DNA from: Bacteroidia bacterium
GTDB taxonomy: Bacteria > Bacteroidota > Bacteroidia > B-17B0 > Aurantibacillaceae
NCBI GenBank assembly: GCA_018000995.1
Contig: JAGNIU010000023.1
Coordinates: 1 to 49,152, forward strand
Direction: 5' to 3'
DNA: 49,152 nt
This document shows positions 9,714-17,630 of this stretch, piece by piece. The notes beneath the pieces were generated by a model. The model was not told the origin of the DNA. It saw only the letters and a program-made list of their open reading frames with translations, and made no database searches. The translations under genes were made by a program, and so were the position numbers. Numbering within the stretch: the stretch's first letter is position 1; each line of letters begins with the position of its first letter.

Positions 9714-10522
9714 ACAAACAGAAACTAATTGAACAAATTAAATTAAAGAAAACATTTTTGTGTGTGGGATTAGATCCGGATGTAGAAAAAATGCCAAAAC
9801 ACATGTTAGATGAAGAGGATCCGATCTTTGAATTTAATAGAGAAATTATTGATGCGACTGCCGATTATTGTATAGCCTTTAAGCCCAATAACGCTTTTTA
9901 CGAAGCTTATGGTTTAAGCGGGATGGAGAGTTTAGAAAGAACAATAAAATATATCAATGAAAATTATCCTGATCATTTTATTATTGCAGATGCTAAGCGT
10001 GGTGATATCGGAAATACATCAGCCATGTATGCCAAAGCATTTTTTAAACGTTTGGATGCGGATGCAATTACGGTAGCCCCTTATATGGGAAGTGATTCTG
10101 TAAAACCTTTTTTACAATTCAAGGACAAATGGGCTATTGTATTGGGATTAACCAGTAACGAAGGCTCATCTGATTTTCAGCAAATGAAAGTGGATGGTGA
10201 GGAATTGTATTTGAAAGTTATTCGTACATGCGCTTCATGGGGAACAGAAGATAATATGATGTTTGTAGTTGGCGCTACAAAAGCACAAATGATGAATGAC
10301 ATCCGTAAAATTATTCCAAATCACTTTTTGTTAGTACCGGGTGTCGGTGCGCAAGGTGGTTCGTTGGAAGAAGTTTGTAAACACGGCATGAATAAAAACA
10401 TTGGATTGATTGTAAACGTGTCACGAAATATTATTTTCGCGAGTAACGGCGAAGATTTTGCAGAGAAGGCTGCGGCAGAGGCAAAGAAAATATCAGAACA
10501 AATGAAACCCTTTATAAAGTAA
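9710..10522 (+). CDS. pyrF: Orotidine 5'-phosphate decarboxylase (type 2)
   Basis: 270 aa. The enzyme decarboxylates OMP to UMP, the last step of de novo pyrimidine synthesis. FLCVGLDPD is the N-terminal substrate-binding strand, and the catalytic block [11 protein letters not shown] (Lys96) is intact. VPGVGAQGG near residue 210 is the phosphate-binding loop. The length of about 270 residues and the [11 protein letters not shown] form indicate the longer type 2 PyrF found in Bacteroidota, actinobacteria and others rather than the roughly 230-residue type 1. It is coupled to the aminotransferase gene upstream and lies 6 bases before the DUF3467 gene. Confidence 0.95.
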   Translation: MNKQKLIEQIKLKKTFLCVGLDPDVEKMPKHMLDEEDPIFEFNREIIDATADYCIAFKPNNAFYEAYGLSGMESLERTIKYINENYPDHFIIADAKRGDIGNTSAMYAKAFFKRLDADAITVAPYMGSDSVKPFLQFKDKWAIVLGLTSNEGSSDFQQMKVDGEELYLKVIRTCASWGTEDNMMFVVGATKAQMMNDIRKIIPNHFLLVPGVGAQGGSLEEVCKHGMNKNIGLIVNVSRNIIFASNGEDFAEKAAAEAKKISEQMKPFIK

Positions 10523-10528
10523 GAAACT

Positions 10529-10843
10529 ATGGAAGAGAACAACAATAACCAAAACCAAATTGATATTGAGTTAAGCGAAGAAATTGCTGAAGGAATTTAT
10601 TCTAACCTCGCTATCATCACGCACTCGCAAAGTGAATTTGTAATTGATTTTATTAAAATGATGCCGGGCGTACCAAAGGCAAAAGTAAAATCTCGTATCG
10701 TACTAACACCACAACATGCAAAACGTTTGGTAAAAGCTTTGAATGATAACGTTCAGCGTTTCGAACAAGTGCACGGTAAAATAAAAGATTCTGATTTGAA
10801 TGCTCTGCCTTTAAGTTTCGGCGGACCAACGGCGCAAGCGTAA
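10529..10843 (+). CDS. DUF3467 domain-containing protein
   Basis: 104 aa, cytosolic with no signal. IDIELSEEIAEGIYSNLAII, the FVIDFIKMMPGVPKAKVKSR stretch and TPQHAKRLVKALNDN match the DUF3467 family, small conserved proteins common in Bacteroidota. Its function is not known to me. The N-terminus is Glu/Asn/Gln rich (MEENNNNQNQ). The six-base spacing after pyrF suggests it is the last gene of this operon. A long palindrome follows the stop. Confidence 0.85.
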   Translation: MEENNNNQNQIDIELSEEIAEGIYSNLAIITHSQSEFVIDFIKMMPGVPKAKVKSRIVLTPQHAKRLVKALNDNVQRFEQVHGKIKDSDLNALPLSFGGPTAQA

Positions 10844-10848
10844 AGTCT

Positions 10849-10905
10849 GTCACGTCGAGCGTAGTCGAGACGTTGCTGAAAGTTCTCGACTACGCTCGAA
10901 CTGAC
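10849..10905. repeat. Long intergenic palindrome (REP-like hairpin) between convergent genes
   Basis: A perfect 16-bp inverted repeat (TCGAGCGTAGTCGAGA at 10855-10870, its complement at 10884-10899) is separated by a 13-base loop and extended by outer TGTCA/TGACA pairs. It fills the space between the converging DUF3467 and metallo-hydrolase genes. The core GAGCGTAGTCG recurs at 48984-48994. There is no T-tract, so it is not a standard intrinsic terminator, though the strong stem could stabilise both 3' ends. Confidence 0.85.
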
Positions 10906-10906
10906 A

Positions 10907-11668
10907 TTACACTTCAATCTGCAACCCATCAAAAGCCAATTCAATATGACTTGGTAATTCTAAATTTACTTCCTGGTGAAGTCCTAATTGATGAGAGATG
11001 TGGGTGAAATACGTTTTTTTCGCTCCTAATTCATTAGCTAAATCAATTGCTTCCTGAAATGTGAAATGAGAAATATGTTCGTTGCGGCGTAATGCATTTA
11101 TCACAATAATTTCTGAACCTTTTATCTTTTCTTTTTCTTCCTGACTAATGAAATTAGCATCGGTGATGTAAGTGAAGTTGCCAACACGAAACGATTTTAC
11201 AGGTAATTTGTAATGCAAAACGTTGATTGGTTGAATTTGCATATCACCAACTACAAAAGTATCATCATTAATAGTATGTAATTTTATTTTTGGAATGCCG
11301 GGATAATCCAAATCTGCAAAAATATAAGCGAATTCTCTTTTTAAGGCTTCCTGAACACGCTCCGTTGCATAAACAGGCATTACCATTTGATTAATGAAAT
11401 TAAAAGCACGCACTTCATCTAATCCTGCCGTATGGTCTTTATGTTCGTGTGTAAAAATAACAGCATCTAACTTGGTGACTTTCTCACGCAACATTTGTTG
11501 TCGGAAATCGGGACCGGTATCAATAACAATGTTTGTGTTTTTATGTTCAAACAGTACAGAAGAACGCAGGCGTATATCCTTTTTGTCAGACGATGTACAA
11601 ACTTTACAAGTGCAACCAATTAAGGGTACGCCTTGTGATGTGCCTGTGCCTAAGAATGTAATTTTCAC
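10907..11668 (-). CDS. MBL-fold metallo-hydrolase, PhnP-like
   Basis: 253 aa. The N-terminus TFLGTGTSQGVPLIGC with a following CTCKVC segment resembles PhnP-type phosphodiesterases, which add a structural zinc site to the metallo-beta-lactamase fold. The catalytic metal motif FTHEHKDHTAGLDEVR (HxHxDH) is intact, with further ligands in ITDANF and FTHISHQLG. PhnP cleaves cyclic phosphate diesters, but no phn (C-P lyase) genes are nearby, so the substrate is unknown. It is cytosolic and the last gene of a minus-strand run behind cphA and the rhomboid gene (24-base gap). Confidence 0.85.
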   Translation of the reverse strand: MKITFLGTGTSQGVPLIGCTCKVCTSSDKKDIRLRSSVLFEHKNTNIVIDTGPDFRQQMLREKVTKLDAVIFTHEHKDHTAGLDEVRAFNFINQMVMPVYATERVQEALKREFAYIFADLDYPGIPKIKLHTINDDTFVVGDMQIQPINVLHYKLPVKSFRVGNFTYITDANFISQEEKEKIKGSEIIVINALRRNEHISHFTFQEAIDLANELGAKKTYFTHISHQLGLHQEVNLELPSHIELAFDGLQIEV

Positions 11669-11692
11669 CTTTGTAATTTTAATTCTAAAATA

Positions 11693-12355
11693 CTAAAAAA
11701 TTTTAGCAAATAATTCTGTAACCAAACTTGGTTTTAAAGCAATTGTATAAACTACGCCGAAGATTGCCCCCCAAAAATGAGCTTCGTGACCAACACGATC
11801 AGTTTCAGGGTCGCCGGTTTTGCGTTTGCTTAAATAATAACTTCCTACTAAAAAAACTATTCCTAATAACCAAGCCGGCATTGGTAACACAAATAAATAA
11901 AGTGTTTGGAATGGTTGAATAATGATGAAAGAAAAAATGATTGCCTCAATAGCACCACTCGCACCTAATGATGAATAGGATGGATTATTTTTATTTTTAA
12001 AGTATTCTGTTATGGATGCAGCGTAAATCCCACCTGTAAATAAACCTATGTAAGCGAGTTTTGCCATTTTAATAGCGTGAATACGATCTTCTTCGGTTGG
12101 GTTATAAGGGTCTTGTAAAAATAATTCTACATAATAAACATCCTCAACAGCGTAACCAAACATCCATAACGAAAATACATTTAAAAATAAATGCATCGTA
12201 TCACCATGAATAAAAGCGTGGGTTAAAAAACGATAATGCTCATTGTTTCGTTTAATAGAGTAGGGATGAAACAAATATTTGTACATCACCGTTCTGTCAT
12301 AAAAACAGTACAAAGAAACACCAAGAATAAATATTAAGAAGGTGGTGGTTACCAT
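11693..12355 (-). CDS. Rhomboid family intramembrane serine protease
   Basis: 220 aa, several hydrophobic helices. The diagnostic motifs are present: HAFIHGDTMHLFLNVFSLWMFG (the HxxxHxxxN-type oxyanion region), the catalytic serine in SLGASGAIEA, and the catalytic histidine in GHEAHFWGAIFG. Rhomboids cleave substrate transmembrane helices within the inner membrane; the substrate here is unknown. A hydrophilic insertion (about residues 78-95, rich in Asp/Glu/Pro) lies between the first conserved helices. The gene is 31 bases downstream of cphA on the same strand and probably co-transcribed with it. Confidence 0.88.
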   Translation of the reverse strand: MVTTTFLIFILGVSLYCFYDRTVMYKYLFHPYSIKRNNEHYRFLTHAFIHGDTMHLFLNVFSLWMFGYAVEDVYYVELFLQDPYNPTEEDRIHAIKMAKLAYIGLFTGGIYAASITEYFKNKNNPSYSSLGASGAIEAIIFSFIIIQPFQTLYLFVLPMPAWLLGIVFLVGSYYLSKRKTGDPETDRVGHEAHFWGAIFGVVYTIALKPSLVTELFAKIF

Positions 12356-12386
12356 AACTTTTACAAATTTACACTTTTGCTAAAAA

Positions 12387-15002
12387 TTACAATCCTCTCT
12401 CTTTATCTAAATACGATTGAACAACAGTTATAGCATTATCAATCACATCACTTAACGCGGTAATGAACGATCCGGGTTTAGCTGTATCTAAGGCATGCTT
12501 TAAGGCTTCTATTTCTTTAGGGATATATTCGTAAGATTTGTTTGGGTCAGCTTGTTTAATTCCTTCTACTAATAATCTTACAATATCATCTGCTTCACGG
12601 CCACGTAAAAATTTATCCTGACGAATAATAATATGATCGAACATTTCGGCTGAGATCTTTCCCATTTCACGGATGTCTTCGTCACGTCGGTCGCCGGTAC
12701 CTGTAATGATACCTATCTTAGATGTTGATTCAATCGTGGATAAAAATTCTTTTATTCCTTTGAATCCATCCGGATTATGCGCAAAATCAATAAGTACTTT
12801 ATGTTCTTTGAAATCGAAAATATTCATTCGTCCCGGCGTTTGAGAGGCGGAAGGAATAAATGTTTCTAAATTCATTTTAATATCTTCGATAGTAAATCCA
12901 TAAGTATAGGTTGCCAATGTTGCAGCTAATACATTACAAATCATAAAAGTAACTCTGCCACCAAAAGTTAATGGTATAGTCGTCACTTTCGCCACTCTGA
13001 ATTTCCAGTCGCCTTTTTTAATGGTGATGAATCCGTTTTCGTAAATAGCAGCAATGCCACCTTTTTTACAATGATCTTTTATGATTGGATTATTTTCATC
13101 CAGACTAAAATAAGCAACGTTACAATCAACAGTTTTAGAAATTCCGGCGCAATATTCGTTATCTGCATTTAAAACAACATAACCATCGCGTTTTACACTC
13201 TTAGCCACAACGCCTTTTACATTGGCCATGTCTTTAAGCGTATTAATATCCATTAAACCCATATGGTCTTCCTGTATATTAGTCACAACTGCAACATCGC
13301 ATCTTCCAAAACCTAAACCTGCGCGTAAAATTCCTCCACGGGCTGTTTCTAATACTGCAAAATCAACTGTAGGATCTTTTAAAATAAATTCAGCACTTAC
13401 CGGACCGGTTGTATCACCTTTGGTAAGCATTGAGTTTTGAACGTAAATACCATCAGAAGTAGTGAAACCAACTCTGTATCCATTATTTTTTACAATGTGG
13501 GCAATTAAACGTGTCGTTGTGGTCTTACCGTTAGTTCCTGTAACGGCAATAATTGGAATACGGCAGCTTTTTCCAGGAGGATAAAGCATATCAATAACCG
13601 GAGCAGCAACGTTACGTGGCAATCCTTTTGCCGGAGCTAAATGCATTCTAAATCCGGGTGCAGCATTCACTTCTAAAACAACACCACCTGTAATTTCTAA
13701 TGGCTCGCTTAAATTTTGCGCCATGATATCAATACCACAAATATCTAATCCAATTACACGGGAAATTCGCTCGCAAATAAAAATATTAGTAGGATGCATG
13801 ATGTCGGTTACATCTGTAGATGTTCCGCCTGTACTTAAATTAGCTGTGCCTTTTAAATAACACAACTCCTCTTTTTTGAGAATAGTTTCTAAAGTGTAAT
13901 TACTTTTGGCGAGTTGCTCTAATGTTTCTCTGTCAATACTAATTTCAGTTAAAACATTTTCGTGACCGTAACCGCGACGAGGATCTTTATTTTCCTTATC
14001 AATTAATTGTTGTATAGTTGATTTACCATCACCAATTACGTGTGCAGGTTCGCGTAAAGCTGCTGCAATGAAACGGTGATTAATAACAAGAACTCGGAAA
14101 TCATATCCGGCAATAAATTTCTCTATAATAATTTTTCTTGAATATTTTTTCGCGTGATCAAAAGCTGCTTTTGCATCTTCTAATGTTTTTACATTAATAG
14201 AAGCGCCTTTTCCGTGATTTCCATCCAAAGGTTTAAACACTAATGGAAAACCAATATCTGCAATAGCATCTTCTAAATCTTCTATATTTGAAATACATCT
14301 TCCTTTTGCAACAGGAATAGCCGCATCAATCAACATGCGCTTGGTTTCGTCTTTATTACTCGCTAAGTCTACTGCTATAGAACTTGTTCTGTCTGTCATA
14401 GTAGCACGGAAACGAACTTGATTTTTTCCGTAACCTAATTGCACTAATGATTCTGAATTTAAACGGATATAAGGAATATCACGAGCCACAGCTTCATCAA
14501 CAATAGAGCCGGTACTTGGACCGAAACGATCTTTCTCACGAATTTCACGCATTTGTGTAATATCAGCAGCTAAATCGTAATCTTTTCCTTCAATTAATGC
14601 TTCTGCAATTCTAACCGATGATTTTGCGGCGTAAATCCCAACTTTCTCTTCCATATAAGAGAAAACAACATTGTAAATTCCTTTTGTTCCTGTACCTCTG
14701 GTTCTTCCGAAACCGACTTCCATTCCTGCTAAAGATTGTATTTCGAGAGCAATGTGTTCAATAACGTGCCCCATCCAAGTCCCTTCTTTCACACGCTCAA
14801 AAAAACCGCCTTCATGATCTTTCGAACAACGGTGCGTTTTCATAGTTGGGAACATCTTTTGTAAACGCTCTAAAAATCCGGGAATTTCATTGGTAGGCGA
14901 TTGTTCTATCGCTTCCAAATCCAATTTCATTACTATTAATTTTTTGCGGTAATTCGACCAGTAATTTGGTCCACGTAGGGCTCTAACATCTATAATCTTC
15001 AT
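12387..15002 (-). CDS. cphA: Cyanophycin synthetase
   Basis: 871 aa from the ATG at 15002; the open frame continues 18 codons upstream, but MKIIDVRALRGPNYWS is the conserved family start. CphA polymerises Asp and Arg into cyanophycin, using two ATP-dependent active sites. N-terminal domain (1-160) with TWMGHVIEHIALEIQ; ATP-grasp domain (about 210-460) with FKPLDGNHGKGAS and VVLEVNAAPGFRMH; Mur-ligase-like domain (about 480-871) with P-loop GTNGKTTTTR (about 489), ETARGGILRAGLGFG, NIQEDHMG and GTGDRRDEDIREMG. All three domains look intact, so bifunctional activity is expected. Cyanophycinase is divergent 141 bases away and an isoaspartyl peptidase is close by, so the whole pathway is local. 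Confidence 0.95.
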   Translation of the reverse strand: MKIIDVRALRGPNYWSNYRKKLIVMKLDLEAIEQSPTNEIPGFLERLQKMFPTMKTHRCSKDHEGGFFERVKEGTWMGHVIEHIALEIQSLAGMEVGFGRTRGTGTKGIYNVVFSYMEEKVGIYAAKSSVRIAEALIEGKDYDLAADITQMREIREKDRFGPSTGSIVDEAVARDIPYIRLNSESLVQLGYGKNQVRFRATMTDRTSSIAVDLASNKDETKRMLIDAAIPVAKGRCISNIEDLEDAIADIGFPLVFKPLDGNHGKGASINVKTLEDAKAAFDHAKKYSRKIIIEKFIAGYDFRVLVINHRFIAAALREPAHVIGDGKSTIQQLIDKENKDPRRGYGHENVLTEISIDRETLEQLAKSNYTLETILKKEELCYLKGTANLSTGGTSTDVTDIMHPTNIFICERISRVIGLDICGIDIMAQNLSEPLEITGGVVLEVNAAPGFRMHLAPAKGLPRNVAAPVIDMLYPPGKSCRIPIIAVTGTNGKTTTTRLIAHIVKNNGYRVGFTTSDGIYVQNSMLTKGDTTGPVSAEFILKDPTVDFAVLETARGGILRAGLGFGRCDVAVVTNIQEDHMGLMDINTLKDMANVKGVVAKSVKRDGYVVLNADNEYCAGISKTVDCNVAYFSLDENNPIIKDHCKKGGIAAIYENGFITIKKGDWKFRVAKVTTIPLTFGGRVTFMICNVLAATLATYTYGFTIEDIKMNLETFIPSASQTPGRMNIFDFKEHKVLIDFAHNPDGFKGIKEFLSTIESTSKIGIITGTGDRRDEDIREMGKISAEMFDHIIIRQDKFLRGREADDIVRLLVEGIKQADPNKSYEYIPKEIEALKHALDTAKPGSFITALSDVIDNAITVVQSYLDKERGL

Positions 15003-15119
15003 AGGACAGGGTTTTGTAAAGTTTATCAAGATAAAACTAATATAGTTTCTAAACAATTTACTGTTTAAAATAAGCTAAGATTTATATCAATTTTTGGTTA
15101 ATATTAAGGGTGATTAGGG

Positions 15120-15127
15120 TAGATTTG
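15120..15127 (+). promoter_or_regulatory. -7 promoter element of the cyanophycinase gene
   Basis: TAGATTTG fits TAnnTTTG and ends 16 bases before the cphB ATG. A TTTTGG run about 23 bases further upstream could be a poorly spaced -33 element. It lies in the 141-base divergent region shared with cphA; no matching element is convincing on the cphA side. Confidence 0.5.
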
Positions 15128-15143
15128 TAGAAAATACGATAAC

Positions 15144-16025
15144 ATGGCAGTTCCTAAAGGTAAATTGATAATAATCGGAGGTTCGGTTGATAAAGGAAGC
15201 TTTTCTGAATCGCCCGAAGATTTAACCAGAAAATTGAAATTTTTTGAAGAAGGAATTCTAAACAAGATTATTAAAGTATCTGCCAAAAATAATTTATCGC
15301 GCATCGAAATTATTACTACTGCTTCCAGTATTCCGGTTGAAGTAGGTGAGGAGTATGTAAACGCTTTCAAAAATCTAGATGTTTTAAATGTTGGAGTTTT
15401 AAATATTAAAACCAGAGATGAAGCCAACTCTCCTGAAAATGTTGAGCGCTTAAAAAAAGCGGATGTGGTTATGTTTACCGGTGGTGATCAATTGCGTTTG
15501 ACTTCTATTTTTGGTGGCACGGCATTTCATCATTTATTATTAGAGAAATACGAAAATGAAGATTTTGTAATTTCAGGAACATCAGCAGGTGCTGCTGCCA
15601 GCTCTAATAACATGATTTATCAAGGAAGTAGTCACGGTGCATTATTAAAGGGCGAAGTAAAAATTACCGGAGGTTTAGGATTTATTAATAACGTAATTAT
15701 AGATACGCATTTTGTACAACGTGGAAGAATTGGTCGTTTGATGTACGCTTGTGCCAGTAACCCCATTAATTTAGGAATTGGTTTAGGAGAAGATACAGGG
15801 CTGTTAATTACAGAAGGGTATATGATGGAAGCTATTGGTTCGGGATTAATTATTTTGGTGGATGGAACTCACATGCGTAATACCAACATGACAGAAGTTG
15901 AAATGGGCGAACCTGTATCAATAGAAAATTTAATTGTACATGTGATGTCGATTCACGATCATTTTGATTTGAAAACCAAAAAACTAATCATCGATCATTT
16001 CAAGCCTGCACCAAAAATCGGATAG
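15144..16025 (+). CDS. cphB: Cyanophycinase (peptidase S51)
   Basis: 293 aa. This serine exopeptidase releases beta-Asp-Arg dipeptides from cyanophycin. The nucleophile elbow GTSAGA places the catalytic serine at residue 147. VMFTGGDQLRL (about 109-119) forms the substrate pocket, and DTHFVQRGRIGRLM carries the conserved histidine and arginines of S51 cyanophycinases. The usual GGAEDK near the N-terminus is GGSVDK here, a modest deviation. There is no signal peptide, so it acts on intracellular granules rather than environmental polymer. It is divergent from cphA and convergent with the isoaspartyl peptidase gene, two bases apart, allowing opposite control of synthesis and breakdown. Confidence 0.95.
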   Translation: MAVPKGKLIIIGGSVDKGSFSESPEDLTRKLKFFEEGILNKIIKVSAKNNLSRIEIITTASSIPVEVGEEYVNAFKNLDVLNVGVLNIKTRDEANSPENVERLKKADVVMFTGGDQLRLTSIFGGTAFHHLLLEKYENEDFVISGTSAGAAASSNNMIYQGSSHGALLKGEVKITGGLGFINNVIIDTHFVQRGRIGRLMYACASNPINLGIGLGEDTGLLITEGYMMEAIGSGLIILVDGTHMRNTNMTEVEMGEPVSIENLIVHVMSIHDHFDLKTKKLIIDHFKPAPKIG

Positions 16026-16027
16026 GC

Positions 16028-16954
16028 TTAATCTTTGTAAATGCCAATGTAAATATCGTTACCGGATTTTTTGGAAGCGCGATACATGCCGTCGGAATTA
16101 AATGGTAATTCAATATTTCCTTTAGTATCCAAAGCAATTAAGCCGCCCTCGCCACCAATCTTCACTAATTTATCCATCACTACTTTTTCGCAAGCTTGTT
16201 TTAAGGATAAACCTTTGTATTCCATTAAACACGAAATATCATAAGCGACAACAGAGCGGATAAAAAATTCACCGTGACCGGTACAAGAAATGGCGCAAGT
16301 GTTATTGTTGGCATAAGTTCCTGCTCCGAGAATAGGTGTATCGCCAACGCGACCGTGTTTTTTGTTAGTCATGCCACCTGTTGATGTGCCTGCCGCTAAA
16401 TTCCCTTGTAAATCCAACGCAACAGCACCAACGGTTCCGAATTTTTTCTCATCGTTGTGATCCATGACGATGCTATCCGTTTCTTTTGCTTTTTTTAATT
16501 GTTCGAAGCGGGCTTCTGTAAAAAAATAATCATCGGGCATAAACTCAATGTTATTTTTCTTAGCAAATTCCTGCGCACCTAATCCGGCCATAAACACGTG
16601 TTCAGATTTTTCCATGATGGCACGCGCTAAAGAAATTGGATTTTTTATGTTCTGAACTCCGGCACAAGCGCCTCCCATTAAATCTTTTCCTGTCATGATG
16701 CTCGCATCCATTTCATTTTTACCATCGTGAGTAAATACAGCGCCTTTTCCCGCATTAAACAAAGGATTATCTTCAAGAGTACGGATTGCATTTTCAACGG
16801 CGTTCAATGAACTACCGCCTTTTTTTAAAATGGTTTCTCCTGCAAGAATAGCATCTTCCAAAGCTTTTTTGTAAGCTATTTCTTTTTCGGGTGTCATTAT
16901 CGAGCGGAGGATTGTTCCCGCACCACCGTGTATTGCTATTGCGTATTGGTTCAT
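16028..16954 (-). CDS. Isoaspartyl peptidase / plant-type L-asparaginase
   Basis: 308 aa Ntn-hydrolase precursor. Autocleavage before the threonine in KFGTVGAVALD (Thr174) would give alpha and beta subunits; GTSTGGMTNKKHGRVGDTPI and the later CTGHGE supply substrate-binding residues. AIHGGAGT at the N-terminus is typical. The enzyme hydrolyses beta-aspartyl dipeptides and asparagine. Beside cphA and cphB the likely substrate is beta-Asp-Arg, completing release of free Asp and Arg. There is no signal peptide, so it is cytosolic. It is the last gene of a five-gene minus-strand operon, nine bases after the queuosine-precursor transporter. Confidence 0.92.
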   Translation of the reverse strand: MNQYAIAIHGGAGTILRSIMTPEKEIAYKKALEDAILAGETILKKGGSSLNAVENAIRTLEDNPLFNAGKGAVFTHDGKNEMDASIMTGKDLMGGACAGVQNIKNPISLARAIMEKSEHVFMAGLGAQEFAKKNNIEFMPDDYFFTEARFEQLKKAKETDSIVMDHNDEKKFGTVGAVALDLQGNLAAGTSTGGMTNKKHGRVGDTPILGAGTYANNNTCAISCTGHGEFFIRSVVAYDISCLMEYKGLSLKQACEKVVMDKLVKIGGEGGLIALDTKGNIELPFNSDGMYRASKKSGNDIYIGIYKD

Positions 16955-16963
16955 AATATTTTT

Positions 16964-17629
16964 TTAAGATGTAGCTTCTTCATTTTTCCCTAAATATTTT
17001 TCTATAGCGAAATGTCCTAAATAAATTAACGGTATTAACGCTACAGCTACTAATAATTTAAAAGCGTAACCCCAAGCTGCGTTAACAACAAAATCGCCCA
17101 TCGACCATTTGCCGGGAATAACAAAAGCGATAAACTGAACTAAAAATGTATCAATTAACTGACTAATTAAAGTACTTCCCGTAGCGCGTAACCAAATCAT
17201 TTTTTTGCCCGTTACATTTCGTAATTTCCAAAACACCCAAACATCAACGAGCTGTGAAGTTAAAAACGCACAAATACTTCCAACAATAATCCACTGACTT
17301 TGTCCGAACACCGTTTGGAAAACAGAATCATTAACAGGGGAGAAGCCCACTGCTTTTAAATTAATGGCAATAGTAATTAAAATATAAGTGTAAATAATTA
17401 AACCAACCGTAATTAGTGTTAGTTTGCGAACGCCGCTTCTCCCGTAATACTCGTTAATTAAATCTGTGAGAACAAAAACAACAGGCCATAAAATAATACC
17501 AATGCTTTGTGTAAAGAGACCAAAAAATTGAACAAGTTTTCCGCCGATGAGTTCGGCAACCACAGCGTTGGTGACAAAAAATCCGGCGAGGATAATGAAA
17601 ACTAAATCCTTTCGGTTTTTAAAGTCCAT
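16964..17629 (-). CDS. Queuosine precursor transporter (YhhQ/VUT family)
   Basis: 221 aa, about six hydrophobic segments. The N-terminus FVTNAVVAELIGGKLVQFFG and motifs such as ALNDLINEYYGR-like VLTDLINEYYG, QLVDVWVFWKLR and STLISQLIDTFLVQF are characteristic of the YhhQ family, which imports preQ0/preQ1 for queuosine tRNA modification. It sits in the inner membrane. The ATG follows the stop of the OmpA-family gene with a single base between (TAATATG), so it is almost certainly co-transcribed. No queuosine genes are in the window, so the grouping may be only operonic. Confidence 0.88.
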   Translation of the reverse strand: MDFKNRKDLVFIILAGFFVTNAVVAELIGGKLVQFFGLFTQSIGIILWPVVFVLTDLINEYYGRSGVRKLTLITVGLIIYTYILITIAINLKAVGFSPVNDSVFQTVFGQSQWIIVGSICAFLTSQLVDVWVFWKLRNVTGKKMIWLRATGSTLISQLIDTFLVQFIAFVIPGKWSMGDFVVNAAWGYAFKLLVAVALIPLIYLGHFAIEKYLGKNEEATS

Positions 17630-17630
17630 A

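Noticed and set aside
15003..15056. Eighteen-codon N-terminal extension of cyanophycin synthetase
   Set aside because: The extension is hydrophobic and non-conserved, and the family begins with MKIIDVRALRGPNYWS at the ATG at 15002.
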